Shown here: positions 17,217 through 26,700 of the stretch, piece by piece
Layout of the letters: every line of letters begins with the position of its first letter
Numbering within the stretch: position 1 is the first letter of the stretch
NCBI GenBank assembly: GCA_947494805.1
Contig: CANLWK010000001.1
Span: 310,001-374,000, forward strand
Direction: 5' to 3'
Source of the DNA: an uncultured Croceitalea sp.
Lineage (GTDB): Bacteria; Bacteroidota; Bacteroidia; Flavobacteriales; Flavobacteriaceae
DNA length: 64,000 nt
Notes under the pieces: generated by a model
Seen by the model: the letters and a program-made list of their open reading frames with translations, nothing else
Told to the model about the DNA's origin: nothing
Database searches by the model: none
Position numbers and translations under genes: made by a program

Positions 17217-18062
17217 TTAAAAGACTCTTGAAAGGTTAAATCCGAAAAATATGTCTCCCTCTGCCCAATCACCAGTGGCTTGCCCCAAAAATCCATTGGT
17301 ATTCATGGGTTGGGCGTTGGTAAAGTGCAGTTGAAATACATGGCCACCTGTCTCAATATCAATGCCTACGGACAGCGGGTTTTTAAAAGGAGAATTATCA
17401 GCTCTGTTGAAATGCAGGCCGTAGTCGATGTTTAGTGACAATCGCTTTGAAAGTTTGTGCCTGCCCCCGATGCCCAGTGCATATTGTGAATTTTCTTGTT
17501 CATCCAATTGTACCAGATTGTCATGGAAGAAGGTTGGGATAAGCTCTAATGAAAAATTCTTATTGAATTTTTTGGCTACTAATAGTTGTCCGGTGTAGCC
17601 CAATCGGTTTTCAAACGCAAGGCCGGGTAGGTTAACGTCATCCAGTGCTCCGTTGATGAGCAGCGTTCCGAAGCCCACAAGGGTAAAGGGCATCCCTTTT
17701 TTACGCTGTCTTGCCAGGCGCAATTTTATAGATCCTTCATAGGTCTTAAGAAAAGAGCTGCGGGAAACCCCCAAGTTTATAGCATCTGAAATGCCATAAA
17801 TGAAATTGAGACGGGTGACCGCTTGATCCAGTCCAAAGAAATCTTCAAACCCCGGTTTGATGGAACCAAACCTGTGTGAAACCACAAAGTAAAGTTCTTT
17901 TTGTGATACCATTTTGGTCGATTCAAAGTTTACGATTTTTAATCCCTTAAAGGCAGCACTTTCAAAGTCTGTGACGTCATTATTATCTATTTCAGATAGC
18001 AGATCGTCTTGCGTAAAAACGGCCAAGGGTATTAAAAAGATGATGAGATATAGTGCTTTCAT
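17217..18062 (-). CDS. DUF5777-family beta-barrel protein (module B)
   Basis: About 281 residues from the ATG at 18062, chosen because it starts a clear signal peptide (KALYLIIFLIPLAVFTQ). The longer start at 18146 would overlap the OB-fold gene. Strand-rich sequence with GIGGRHKLSKRLSLNIDYGL and RLGYTGQLLVAKKFNKNFSL parallels the module A paralogue at 13077-14000 (GIGGRYRVGGHVSISSEYYY). It is predicted to be an outer-membrane barrel. It sits between the OB-fold gene (26 bp upstream) and the HMA gene (one base downstream), inside a five-gene minus-strand operon. Confidence 0.83.
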   Translation of the reverse strand: MKALYLIIFLIPLAVFTQDDLLSEIDNNDVTDFESAAFKGLKIVNFESTKMVSQKELYFVVSHRFGSIKPGFEDFFGLDQAVTRLNFIYGISDAINLGVSRSSFLKTYEGSIKLRLARQRKKGMPFTLVGFGTLLINGALDDVNLPGLAFENRLGYTGQLLVAKKFNKNFSLELIPTFFHDNLVQLDEQENSQYALGIGGRHKLSKRLSLNIDYGLHFNRADNSPFKNPLSVGIDIETGGHVFQLHFTNAQPMNTNGFLGQATGDWAEGDIFFGFNLSRVF

Positions 18063-18087
18063 TTTTTTGATTTTGTTCGATATATGA

Positions 18088-18483
18088 TTAGTTGATAAGA
18101 ATAGCTTGGTCCACCTTGACAATTTCAAGAAGGTCATCGTACCCAACGCATCTTCCTTTTATGGTAATGTTGTTTCCTTTTGACAAGGTTCTATCCATTT
18201 TTTCTTTATTGTCAAAGTCTATTTGAACTTTGTCATCAATGATTACCGTTGTGCTTTGCTCCATGTCGGTAATGGATCCATTGACTTCAATAATCTTATC
18301 TGAAAAGATATTGAGGGTACCGTTTGAGTTGGCAAACGTACCTTGTAGTTCGGTTGCGGATAGCGCTGCGGTCACCTGTTCTTCTGCTACGTTTCTATGC
18401 GGTTTATACATGTACTTGTATGAAAAAAAGCCAACGATTGCAACAGCTATGAGCACTATGGTGAAATATTTTTTTAGTCTCAT
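18088..18483 (-). CDS. Membrane-anchored OB-fold (tRNA_anti-like) protein (module B)
   Basis: 131 residues with an N-terminal transmembrane segment (YFTIVLIAVAIVGFFSYKYM). An OB-fold of the tRNA_anti-like type follows: LQGTFANSNGTLNIFSDKII, then NGSITDMEQSTTVIID, then KGNNITIKGRCVGYDDLLEI. Its start overlaps the YceI stop codon (ATGA at 18480-18483), so translation is coupled to YceI. The gene order YceI, OB-fold is reversed relative to module A. The conserved co-occurrence argues the OB-fold partner works with YceI at the membrane. Confidence 0.8.
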   Translation of the reverse strand: MRLKKYFTIVLIAVAIVGFFSYKYMYKPHRNVAEEQVTAALSATELQGTFANSNGTLNIFSDKIIEVNGSITDMEQSTTVIIDDKVQIDFDNKEKMDRTLSKGNNITIKGRCVGYDDLLEIVKVDQAILIN

Positions 18484-19043
18484 TTTTTGGTAAGATTAAA
18501 GTCGATTTGTACCAATACCTCTTTGGCAATTTTATTGCGCACTATTTTTGGTATTTCAATGTTGAAGTCGGCAGCAGCCACTTTAAAAGAACCCTCCATA
18601 GCTATGGTATCTTCGATTTTATGTACTGATAAAGTGGTTCGCACATCTTTGGTTTTGCCGTGTAGTTCCAGTGTTCCTTCAACCACAATATCTGACGGGG
18701 TTTCGGTAAGGGCGGTGCTGTCGAAGGCTACTAATTTGCCCTTAAAAACTGCTTTCGGATAGGTATCTGATTCGATGTAGTTCTCATTGAAATGTTCTTC
18801 CATCAGCGAATTTTTAAATCGAAATCCTTTTACCAATGCGAGTGATGCAATTTCATGGGTATCTATATTTAAAATGGCAGTTGCTGATTGTGTTTGGGCT
18901 TTTACCTCTTCGAACAATTTTTCTGAAGCCTCGAATACTATTGTCCCGTTTTTATCAAGGTATTTGTTCTGGGCATTGCAGGTGAAACTGGCAAATGCTG
19001 AAATTGCTATGGACAGTACTAGAATGTTTTTTAATTTTTTCAT
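18480..19043 (-). CDS. YceI-family periplasmic protein (module B)
   Basis: 187 residues with a signal peptide (ILVLSIAISAFASFTCNAQ) and the YceI lipocalin-like barrel. It carries MEEHFNENYIESDTYPKAVF and GTLELHGKTKDVRTTLSV. It is the paralogue of the protein at 13990-14547. It lies 25 bp downstream of the c-type cytochrome gene and overlaps the OB-fold gene by four bases. By family analogy it may carry a polyprenyl-type molecule in the periplasm. Proximity to a haem protein suggests an electron-transfer link, which remains inference. Confidence 0.88.
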   Translation of the reverse strand: MKKLKNILVLSIAISAFASFTCNAQNKYLDKNGTIVFEASEKLFEEVKAQTQSATAILNIDTHEIASLALVKGFRFKNSLMEEHFNENYIESDTYPKAVFKGKLVAFDSTALTETPSDIVVEGTLELHGKTKDVRTTLSVHKIEDTIAMEGSFKVAAADFNIEIPKIVRNKIAKEVLVQIDFNLTKK

Positions 19044-19068
19044 GGTTGTTTATTATGATTATGTTTTT

Positions 19069-19461
19069 TTATTCGGCCAATCCTTCTTGTATCCACACAT
19101 CGATAAGATTGATAGATGCTTGCGGAATCCTTCCTGATGGTGGCATGGCGCTAGGTTCTCCGGTTTGTTTTGAAACCGTGTTCAGTACCCCTGAGCTTCG
19201 GCTGCTTACCTGAGCATAGGTTACAAGAGAAAAGGGTGCGCCATTTCTTGGTGGACTTGAGTGGCACCCCAAACAATTGCTCGCAATAATGGGCTCAATG
19301 TTTGCAGAAAAGGTTACGGTTGCGTCACTGTTGTCATCATCACCTGAGTTATCAGTGTTGTCGGTTTCTTCGACGATCAAAAGGTCACTTTCGCTGTCGT
19401 TGGTGCAACCAATAACCAAAAATGCCGAAAGCAGTAGCGTAAATTTTAGCATGTTCTTCAT
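19069..19461 (-). CDS. c-type cytochrome lipoprotein (first gene of module B)
   Basis: About 130 residues from the ATG at 19461 (an in-frame upstream start at 19488 would extend into the leader). The lipoprotein signal LKFTLLLSAFLVIGC is followed by an Asp/Asn-rich linker. The mature domain has a single haem-binding CxxCH (SNCLGCHSSPP, near residue 68) and a candidate distal ligand in SAMPPSGRIP. The overall pattern is the short cytochrome c seen next to YceI genes. It is predicted to be a lipid-anchored mono-haem electron carrier. It opens the operon and faces the Cache-LytTR gene across a 263-bp spacer with phased repeats. Confidence 0.82.
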   Translation of the reverse strand: MKNMLKFTLLLSAFLVIGCTNDSESDLLIVEETDNTDNSGDDDNSDATVTFSANIEPIIASNCLGCHSSPPRNGAPFSLVTYAQVSSRSSGVLNTVSKQTGEPSAMPPSGRIPQASINLIDVWIQEGLAE

Positions 19462-19528
19462 ACGAGTTGATTTTTTTGTACATGACAAAGCAACTATATA
19501 TCAACAGGTTACATAAAGTAAATGTTCG

Positions 19529-19581
19529 TGAGAGGGAAGAATGGACCTTGACAGGGAAGAATTGACCGTGACAGGGAATAG
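19529..19581 (+). promoter_or_regulatory. Three 20-bp phased direct repeats in the divergent cytochrome/Cache-LytTR promoter
   Basis: Units at 19529-19548 (TGAGAGGGAAGAATGGACCT), 19549-19568 (TGACAGGGAAGAATTGACCG) and a partial third from 19569 (TGACAGGGAATAG). The shared core is TGACAGGGAA, repeated at exactly 20 bp, about two DNA turns. LytTR regulators characteristically bind pairs of direct repeats roughly two turns apart. The block lies between the cytochrome operon start and the promoter of the Cache-LytTR gene, so it is a good candidate operator for that regulator. Confidence 0.65.
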
Positions 19582-19604
19582 CTTTTTAGGCAAAAGCAAA
19601 CAAG

Positions 19605-19636
19605 TTTCTTAATACTCGATAAGAAAGTTATTTTTG
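19605..19636 (+). promoter_or_regulatory. Promoter of the Cache-LytTR gene
   Basis: TATTTTTG at 19629-19636 fits the Bacteroidota -7 box TAnnTTTG, with a weak -33-like TTTC at 19605-19608 separated by 20 bp. The phased repeats end about 25 bp upstream of the -33 position. The leader to the ATG at 19725 would be about 80 bases. Confidence 0.5.
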
Positions 19637-19724
19637 TAGCCTATGTGAATGGTAGGTTTTTAGGTTCAATGTTTAAAAACCACTCCCTACCATAAAAACA
19701 TGCTATTTCAAATGTTTCGAACCC

Positions 19725-20858
19725 ATGCGTAAGGATAGGCTTTACTTTTTCACCTTTTTGGCCATAACCGTAATTTTTGTGTTGATTGCCGGTATTTCGA
19801 CAAGGTCGTTTATTAAGGTCAGTGCCAATAAACTTTTGAATGCACAATTAGAATCAAGTAAAAGAGAGGCCAAAGAAGTTGCAAGCTTGGTCAGCTTTCA
19901 GCTTACGAGTGGTATACCAAAGGATTCTGTAATCAATTATGTTCAAAAAAGTATTGAGCATACCGATATTGAGAATGGTTTTATATGCATGTTCGATTGG
20001 TCGGGCAAAGAAGTATGCCACCCTGACATTACCAAGGTCGGCCAACAAATCAATCCGAATCAATCATCGGTAACTACGGTTGATGGGGAGCTAACATCTG
20101 AAGATTTTTACACGTTGCTTACAGATAAAAGAAGTTTTGGTGGGGTAAGGGACTTTAAAGAAGATGATAGAGATTCAGAAATAATCTATTTGTATCCCGT
20201 AACAAATTCTGATTGGATTATTGCTGCCCACGCCAACACCAAAAAAATAGCAGCAGAGATTGATGATATCAGATATAAGTTTTATACCATTTTCATCATA
20301 ATGGGGGCAGCGCTAATACTATGCTCCGTTATTATGGTCAGGGTCATTGGCAGTGCATATGAGAAAAAATTGGAGCTAAAAAATCAATTGTTGGCCGATC
20401 AGAACCAAAGACTGGGTGATGAGGTGGTGAATTTGGCCAAACTGAACAAAGACTTGGATACCTACCAACAAAGGGTGATGGACAACAAAATCGAAAATGA
20501 CAGGACCGATATTGAAAAGAACAAGAAAAGAATCTTGACCTATGTGCGAAATGAACTGAGACCCATTGCTACAGAAGATATTGCTTACATTTTCACCGAA
20601 AGTACCATCACTTATGTGGTTTGTTTTGATGGAAGCCGGTCCACGACCAATCTTAGTTTAGACGAGCTGTTTTCAAATCTTGACGAAAGTCATTTCTACA
20701 GGGCCAACCGACAGTTTATTGTTGCGATTTCAGCCATTAATAAGATTATCAAATACGGCAACAACCAACTAAAGATTTTGGTTGATCCAAACTCAGAAGT
20801 CGATATCATCATTAGCAAGAACAAAGCGGCAGAGTTTAAACAGTGGCTCAATTCTTAA
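19725..20858 (+). CDS. Membrane one-component regulator: Cache sensor plus LytTR DNA-binding domain
   Basis: 377 residues. TM1 is at ~6-25 (LYFFTFLAITVIFVLIAGIS). An extracytoplasmic Cache-like sensor follows at ~35-180 (IENGFICMFDWSGKEVCHPD, FGGVRDFKEDDRDSEIIYLY, NSDWIIAAHANTKKI). TM2 is at ~187-208, then a coiled coil at ~215-275, and a LytTR domain at ~288-377 (IAYIFTESTITYVVCFDGSR, SHFYRANRQFIVAISAIN). There is no kinase or receiver, so sensing and DNA binding are joined across the membrane. It is divergent from the cytochrome/YceI operon and is its probable regulator. The Cache region resembles small-molecule (carboxylate or amino acid) sensors. Confidence 0.88.
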   Translation: MRKDRLYFFTFLAITVIFVLIAGISTRSFIKVSANKLLNAQLESSKREAKEVASLVSFQLTSGIPKDSVINYVQKSIEHTDIENGFICMFDWSGKEVCHPDITKVGQQINPNQSSVTTVDGELTSEDFYTLLTDKRSFGGVRDFKEDDRDSEIIYLYPVTNSDWIIAAHANTKKIAAEIDDIRYKFYTIFIIMGAALILCSVIMVRVIGSAYEKKLELKNQLLADQNQRLGDEVVNLAKLNKDLDTYQQRVMDNKIENDRTDIEKNKKRILTYVRNELRPIATEDIAYIFTESTITYVVCFDGSRSTTNLSLDELFSNLDESHFYRANRQFIVAISAINKIIKYGNNQLKILVDPNSEVDIIISKNKAAEFKQWLNS

Positions 20859-21207
20859 CAAGAGCGACCATTTTTGCAGTTGTATTTATAGAAATCCGAA
20901 ACGCTGGTTCAACATTACTAAAAGCATCATTATTGAAGCGATGGAACATATTAATGGGAAAAAGAAATAGATGATTTTATGGGCAGTACATTTTTTCATG
21001 AGACCTTGTTTGCTATATTGATTTGACCCAAAGAAAGAGAAGGGCCTGCACGCATACCATAAAATATTGATGAGGGGGAAAACGAAGCCCTGAAAAGGAA
21101 AATTCAGTGGTAAAAATTTACTGGTAAACTGTGTAATCTTAAATTTCAACCGAAATACAAACTGAGGCGGTATAGTCTAGGCGCATTGTTCCATGGTTGA
21201 ACAGGCA
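20859..21207. other. 349-bp intergenic stretch without recognisable gene
   Basis: The region between the Cache-LytTR gene and response regulator 2 holds only short overlapping frames with no plausible start context, homology or codon bias. No strong hairpin with a T-tract is visible. I see no feature to call. Confidence 0.5.
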
Positions 21208-21903
21208 TTATCCTAAAATATGTAGAACGTTCATTTTAAAAACTTTGCCAATAGGCACCTTATGTTCACCAATTTCTATTCGATTGCCCTCTACACTTTT
21301 GATGTGTTTGGGCGCCACAGCGAATGATTTATGCACTTGGAGCAATCCTTCAGACTTCATTGACGTGAGTAAATCTGAGAACTTTTCCCTTACAGTAATT
21401 GTTTCCTTCAAGGTGACCACCTTTGTATAGTTTCCGTAGGCTTCAAGAAACAGAATGGAAGCTAACTTTAGCTGAACGAATTTTTTGTTTTCTCGCAAGA
21501 ATATGGTTTTCGAGGACGGATTTACAGTTTCTTTTGAAGGATTGGACTGGGGGGTCGAACCTACGGCTTTGTTAACAGCTTTCAAAAAACGTTCAAAACC
21601 AAAGGGTTTTAAAAGATAATCGGCAATATTGAGTTCATAACCTTCAAGCGCATATTCTTGGTAGGCGGTCGTAACAATAACCTTAGGGGGGGTAGAAAGT
21701 GTTTTCAAAAATTCAAAACCTTTTAATTTGGGCATGTTCAGGTCAAGAAAAATCAAATCGACTTCATTGTTGTTCAAGTACTCAAAAGCCTCTAAAGCAT
21801 CATAACAGTCTTTTTGTAGCAGCATATTTGGTAGCAGATCACAATAACCCTTTATGATATCATGGGCAATATGTTCGTCGTCAATAATGAGGTACCTGAT
21901 CAT
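21208..21903 (-). CDS. LytTR-family response regulator (pair 2)
   Basis: 231 residues: receiver at 3-115 with IDDE, phospho-acceptor Asp54 in LIFLDLNMPKL, the VTTAYQEYALEGYEL switch and LLKPFGFERF. The LytTR domain is at ~135-230 (IFLRENKKFVQLKLASILFL, LQVHKSFAVAPKHIKSVEGN). It overlaps the kinase gene by four bases (ATGA). With the kinase it is divergent from the ABC transporter genes at 22893-27075, a likely target by analogy with Bacteroidota ABC/LytTR neighbourhoods. Confidence 0.92.
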   Translation of the reverse strand: MIRYLIIDDEHIAHDIIKGYCDLLPNMLLQKDCYDALEAFEYLNNNEVDLIFLDLNMPKLKGFEFLKTLSTPPKVIVTTAYQEYALEGYELNIADYLLKPFGFERFLKAVNKAVGSTPQSNPSKETVNPSSKTIFLRENKKFVQLKLASILFLEAYGNYTKVVTLKETITVREKFSDLLTSMKSEGLLQVHKSFAVAPKHIKSVEGNRIEIGEHKVPIGKVFKMNVLHILG

Positions 21904-22694
21904 ATCGATGTTAAAGATAATTGGGCCTTAAAAATGGCTCCTTCCTTTTTTAAAGATAAAGCGTGTCTGTCAGAATATGCCAATTCTAATCTTCGTTTTA
22001 GGTTTTTCAACCCTATTCCTTTTTCTTCGGAAACTTCTGAAGCATCAAAATTATTGGTTACGGTAAAATTTATCTCCCTTTCTTTTGCGATTAAATTGAT
22101 ATGGACAAAAGCATCTTCCCTCAAATTTTCAACGCCGTGCTTAAATGCATTTTCTAAGAGTATGATCAACAACAAAGGCATAATTTTTACCTCTGGTCTT
22201 TCAATGTCTTTCGTGAATTGTATGTTGATTGACTTGTGGTACCTCATTTTATGTAACTCGATATAGTTTTTTAGGTAAGCTACCTCTTCTTCTAAAGAGA
22301 CATAATCTTGTTCTCCTTTATAAATGCTGTATCTCATCATGTCTGAAAGTTTCAAGATAAGATGCTGTGCTTTCTCAGGGTCTTTGCCCACCAAGCCATA
22401 AAGATTGTTCAAAGTATTAAAAAAGAAATGTGGATTAACCTGACTTTTAAGGTGTTGTAGTTCTGTTTTGGTTTGTTCGTTTTTGAGTTTGATTATAGTC
22501 TTGATCTGCTTAAAAATCCACCGAAGTAACAAGAAAGAGAGTAGAACAAAGTACAACAGACTGATGATGACAAATGGTTCATCACCTCCGAAAGTATCAT
22601 TGAAGATGATAATTATTAGAGCCATTCCAACAAGAAATATGCGTAATGACCATTTTTTCAGCTGTCTTTTATTGTTCCATCTATTAAAATTCAT
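21900..22694 (-). CDS. LytS-type sensor histidine kinase (pair 2), short form
   Basis: About 264 residues from the ATG at 22694 (an upstream TTG is possible). Two transmembrane segments (LRIFLVGMALIIIIFND and EPFVIISLLYFVLLSFLLLR) with almost no extracellular loop are followed by the His_kinase domain (LKSQVNPHFFFNTLNNLYGL) and an ATPase domain with LLIILLENAFKHGVENL and KGIGLKNLKRRLELAY. The minimal sensor suggests intramembrane sensing, possibly through the neighbouring ABC transporter as in bacitracin-type modules. That is inference. Confidence 0.9.
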   Translation of the reverse strand: MNFNRWNNKRQLKKWSLRIFLVGMALIIIIFNDTFGGDEPFVIISLLYFVLLSFLLLRWIFKQIKTIIKLKNEQTKTELQHLKSQVNPHFFFNTLNNLYGLVGKDPEKAQHLILKLSDMMRYSIYKGEQDYVSLEEEVAYLKNYIELHKMRYHKSINIQFTKDIERPEVKIMPLLLIILLENAFKHGVENLREDAFVHINLIAKEREINFTVTNNFDASEVSEEKGIGLKNLKRRLELAYSDRHALSLKKEGAIFKAQLSLTSI

Positions 22695-22737
22695 ATTCAA
22701 TATTAGGCAATGAACGCTTGGCCAGCAAATAAGTTGA

Positions 22738-22770
22738 CAAACATAATTGCAGGTGGTTTGAACGATTCAA
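22738..22770 (-). promoter_or_regulatory. Minus-strand promoter for kinase/regulator pair 2
   Basis: Read on the minus strand, TATGTTTG (22738-22745) matches TAnnTTTG and TTG (22768-22770) lies 22 bp upstream. This places transcription start about 35-40 bases before the ATG at 22694. Confidence 0.4.
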
Positions 22771-22892
22771 TTAAGGTGGTGAAGTCACTTGGTTTAGCCA
22801 AAACAATTTCTTATCCCTCATGTGTATGATGTCATCACAATTATTTCCGATCCGTGAAAGATTGGCTCAGGTTTGCTCAAAATAAGCAACAC

Positions 22893-23777
22893 ATGGATAA
22901 ACTTTCAATTACAAACCTTTCAAAAACATATGACAATGGGGTCAAAGCTTTAGATGCTATTTCGTTAGAGATTTCTAAGGGTATGTTTGGCCTGCTTGGT
23001 CCAAATGGTGCAGGTAAATCAACTCTGATGCGGACCCTTGCAACTTTACAAGAACCCGATGAAGGTACCGTGACTTTGGGGTCATATAATGTCTTGCGCC
23101 AAAAAGATGATGTTAGAACTATTCTAGGGTACTTGCCACAACAATTTGGTTTGTATCCTAGAGTTTCGGCCGAGACCCTATTAAATCATTTAGCCGTCTT
23201 AAAAGGTATCACCCATAAAAAGGAACGGAAAGAAATCGTAAAGGCTCTTTTACAAAAGACCAATCTATATGATGTGAGAAGACAGAACCTTGGTGGATTT
23301 TCAGGAGGAATGAAGCAGCGTTTTGGTATTGCCCAAGCGCTGTTGAACAATCCAAAACTACTTATAGTTGATGAACCTACAGCTGGTTTGGACCCAGCCG
23401 AGCGCAATCGATTTTACAACCTATTGAGTGAGTTGGGAGAAAACACTGTGGTCATACTTTCGACCCACATTGTTGATGATGTAAAAGAACTCTGCACCGA
23501 TATGGCCATCATTAACAAAGGCAAGGTTTTGAAAAAGGGAAATCCATTGAAACTTATTGCGCAATTAGAAGGCAAAGTATACCAAAAAACGATTCAGAAG
23601 AACGAATTAGCAACCTATAAAAGGCTATACAACGTTATCAGCGTAAAGTTCTTTCAAGGTGAACCAATCATACATATCATTTGCGATGAACATCCGAACA
23701 ACGACTTCATTTCGATAAAAGCAGATTTAGAACATGTGTATTTCTCACAGATTCACTACAACAGTCAACTAACCTAA
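22893..23777 (+). CDS. ABC transporter ATP-binding protein
   Basis: About 294 residues from the ATG at 22893 (a GTG at 22854 would add 13 residues without function). It has Walker A GPNGAGKST, a Q-loop in YLPQQFGLYP, signature FSGGMKQRFGIAQAL, Walker B LLIVDEPTAGLDP and the switch His in LSTHIVDD. The C-terminal ~70 residues are a divergent accessory region. It is the ATPase of the export-type transporter completed by the permease-peptidase fusion starting 13 bp downstream. Confidence 0.92.
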   Translation: MDKLSITNLSKTYDNGVKALDAISLEISKGMFGLLGPNGAGKSTLMRTLATLQEPDEGTVTLGSYNVLRQKDDVRTILGYLPQQFGLYPRVSAETLLNHLAVLKGITHKKERKEIVKALLQKTNLYDVRRQNLGGFSGGMKQRFGIAQALLNNPKLLIVDEPTAGLDPAERNRFYNLLSELGENTVVILSTHIVDDVKELCTDMAIINKGKVLKKGNPLKLIAQLEGKVYQKTIQKNELATYKRLYNVISVKFFQGEPIIHIICDEHPNNDFISIKADLEHVYFSQIHYNSQLT

Positions 23778-23790
23778 AATCAGTAAAACC

Positions 23791-26700
23791 ATGTGGTACG
23801 AAATATTCAAGTTCGAAATCAAGTATCGATTAAAACGCGCTGATACCTACATCTTTTTTGTGTTTCTCTTTCTATTTTCAATAGTAGGTGTCGATTTTGT
23901 TTTTGAAGGAATTGATTTAGGGCAGGTCAAAAAGAACTCACCTTTGGTGATTGCAAAAACTATGGGAGTAATTACAGGAGTTTTCATGATGTTGGCGTCA
24001 ATGATCATGGGGGTTCCGGTATTGCGTGATTTTCAATACCAAATGGAATCTTTTTTATTCATTAACCCCATAAAAAAGAGCGATTATTTAGGCGGTCGAT
24101 TTTTAGGTTCTTTCACAATTCTGCTCTTTATTTTCACCGGCGTGCTATTCGGTATGGCGTTGGGTGAATTTATGCCTTGGCATAATCCACAAGAATATTT
24201 GTCATTTAGCATACTACCCTATCTAAGAACATTTTTGGTCGTTTCACTTCCCATCTTATTCTTTGGTGCCGCACTGTTTTTTGTAGGCGGAACCTTGAGC
24301 CGAAAATTAGTAGTGGTATACACCCAGGGCATCATTTTTTTCATGTGGTTCATGATGACCAAGGCGATAGAAAATGAATTTTTACAATCCGTATTGGACC
24401 CCTTCTCATTGACCACTTTGAGCTATGTTACAGAATCTTGGGCAGTAGCCGAGCGCAACTTACGGCTTATACCTCTTACGGGGGCATTGCTGTACAATAA
24501 ACTATTCTGGATTGTCTTGGGCCTCCTTAGTTTGTTCATTGGCTATCGAAAATTTCATTTCAATGTGTTAAAGAATTCCCGTAAGAAGAAAAAAGGAGTC
24601 TTTGAGAAATCATATGCAATATCAAACGTGACCATTGAAATACCCGCGGTTTCAATTACACAAGACGTTAAGACCACATTGATACAGTTTCTTCATTTAG
24701 TTTGGTTTCATTTTCGAGGAATAACCAAGCAAGCTTCATTTTGGGCAATCGTAATCTGTGGTATGCTGATTATTTTGGTCAATTCGATAAGTCTTGGCAC
24801 GGTTTACGGCGTAAACAGTTACCCGGCAACCTATTTTATTGTAGAAGAGTTGCAAGAAACTTCAATCTATTTCTTTATCATCATTCTTGTTTTTTTTTCG
24901 GCCGAATTGCTATGGAAAGAACGAGAAGCTAAGATTGATTTGATTTCTGATGTTACTCCTGTTTCTGATTTTGTGAATCTCGCGAGCAAGTATGCAGCAC
25001 TTTTGTCTGTTTATTTTGTGCTTATGGTTTCTTTGATTTTATCAGGCGTAATTTTTCAGACCGTAAACGGCTATTACAATTATGAGTTTAAGGTTTATCT
25101 CTTTGGGTTCTTTTTAGAAATTTTTCCGTTTTTGGCCTTGTATACTTTGCTTGCTTTTTTTGTTCATGTAGCAGTAAATAAGAAGTTTGTCGGAATTCTT
25201 GTGGTCGTTGCCCTTTTCATTTTGAACATTGCTTTGGGAATTTTTGGATTCGACCATGACCTTTATTTTTTTGGAGGAAATTCATTGGGAAAATATTCTG
25301 ATATGAATGGCTATGGCCATTTTTTGAAACCCTATCTCTTTGTTAAGACCTATTGGACCCTTTTTGGAATACTGTTATTGGTCCTTTCTTCACTTATTTG
25401 CGCTAGGGGAATGGAGACCGGTTTTTTAAAAAGAATCAAGTTATCTAAAAATCGGGTCAGCAGGCGGCTATTGAAATTTGGAGTTGTCATCTTTTGCTTG
25501 TTTCTAACGGTGGGAGCTTATATTTTTTATAATACCAACGTCTTGAACAAGTATTGGTCCAATTCCGAAGCAAGCGAATTTCGAGCTTCTTATGAAAAAA
25601 AACTGAAACCATTTGAGTATGTGGTACAACCCAAAATCGTTGTTGTCAATTTAAAGATGGAATTATATCCAGAAACAAGGGATTATATTTTAGAGGGACA
25701 CTACATACTTAAAAACACAAACGACCAACCGATTAAAGAGATTCATCTTCAGAAGGCGATTGAAGATAATATAGAATTGCAAAATGTCTTTTTTGAAGGA
25801 GGGGCTACTTTAGACGATGAATATGTCGATTTCGATTATTACAAGTATGTATTGAATAAACCTTTACAGGTTGGGGCTACGGTTAAAATGAGTTTCAAAC
25901 AGACGTATATTACGAAAGGTTTTGATCTTGGCAATGGCGGAACCAGAATGATTCAAAATGGCACTTTTTTAGACAATGAAAGCTTTCCAACCTTAGGGTA
26001 TAAGCGCGATTACGAATTACAAGATGAAGATGAGCGAGAAGCATATGGTCTCAGTTCTAGAGAAGGAAAAGCTAAACGAGATGATGAAAAACAATTGGTA
26101 AACGCCAGAACGGGAAGCGATTCTGATGGAATTGATTTCGAGATCGTTTTGGGCACATCGATTGACCAAACGGCAATTGCACCGGGCAATTTGGTCAGCA
26201 CATGGGTCGAGGCCAATCGCAACTATTTTCACTACAAGATGGATACTTCAATGATCAATTTTTATTCCATTGTATCAGCACGTTATCAAGTTTTGAAAGA
26301 CACCTATACCACTGTTCAAGACGGTCAAAAACATCCTATAGATTTAGAAATTTTCTACCATGAAGGACATGGGTATAATTTGGACAGAATGATGGAATCA
26401 ATGAAATATTCCTTTGCATATTATACAGCCAATTTTGGTCCTTACCCTTATAAACAAATGCGTATTATGGAGTTTCCACGATATGCAGAATTTGCACAAT
26501 CATTTCCGACGGCTGTTCCTTTTTCTGAAGCCTTGGGTTTTGTATTGGATATAGATGATGAAAAAGATGTGGATATGGCTTTTTATATCACGGCACATGA
26601 ATTGGCACATCAGTGGTGGGGACTGCAGGTTGAAGCGGCAAATGTTCAGGGGCGTAATATGGTTTTGGAGACTCTTGCCCAATATTCGGCGACCATGGTT

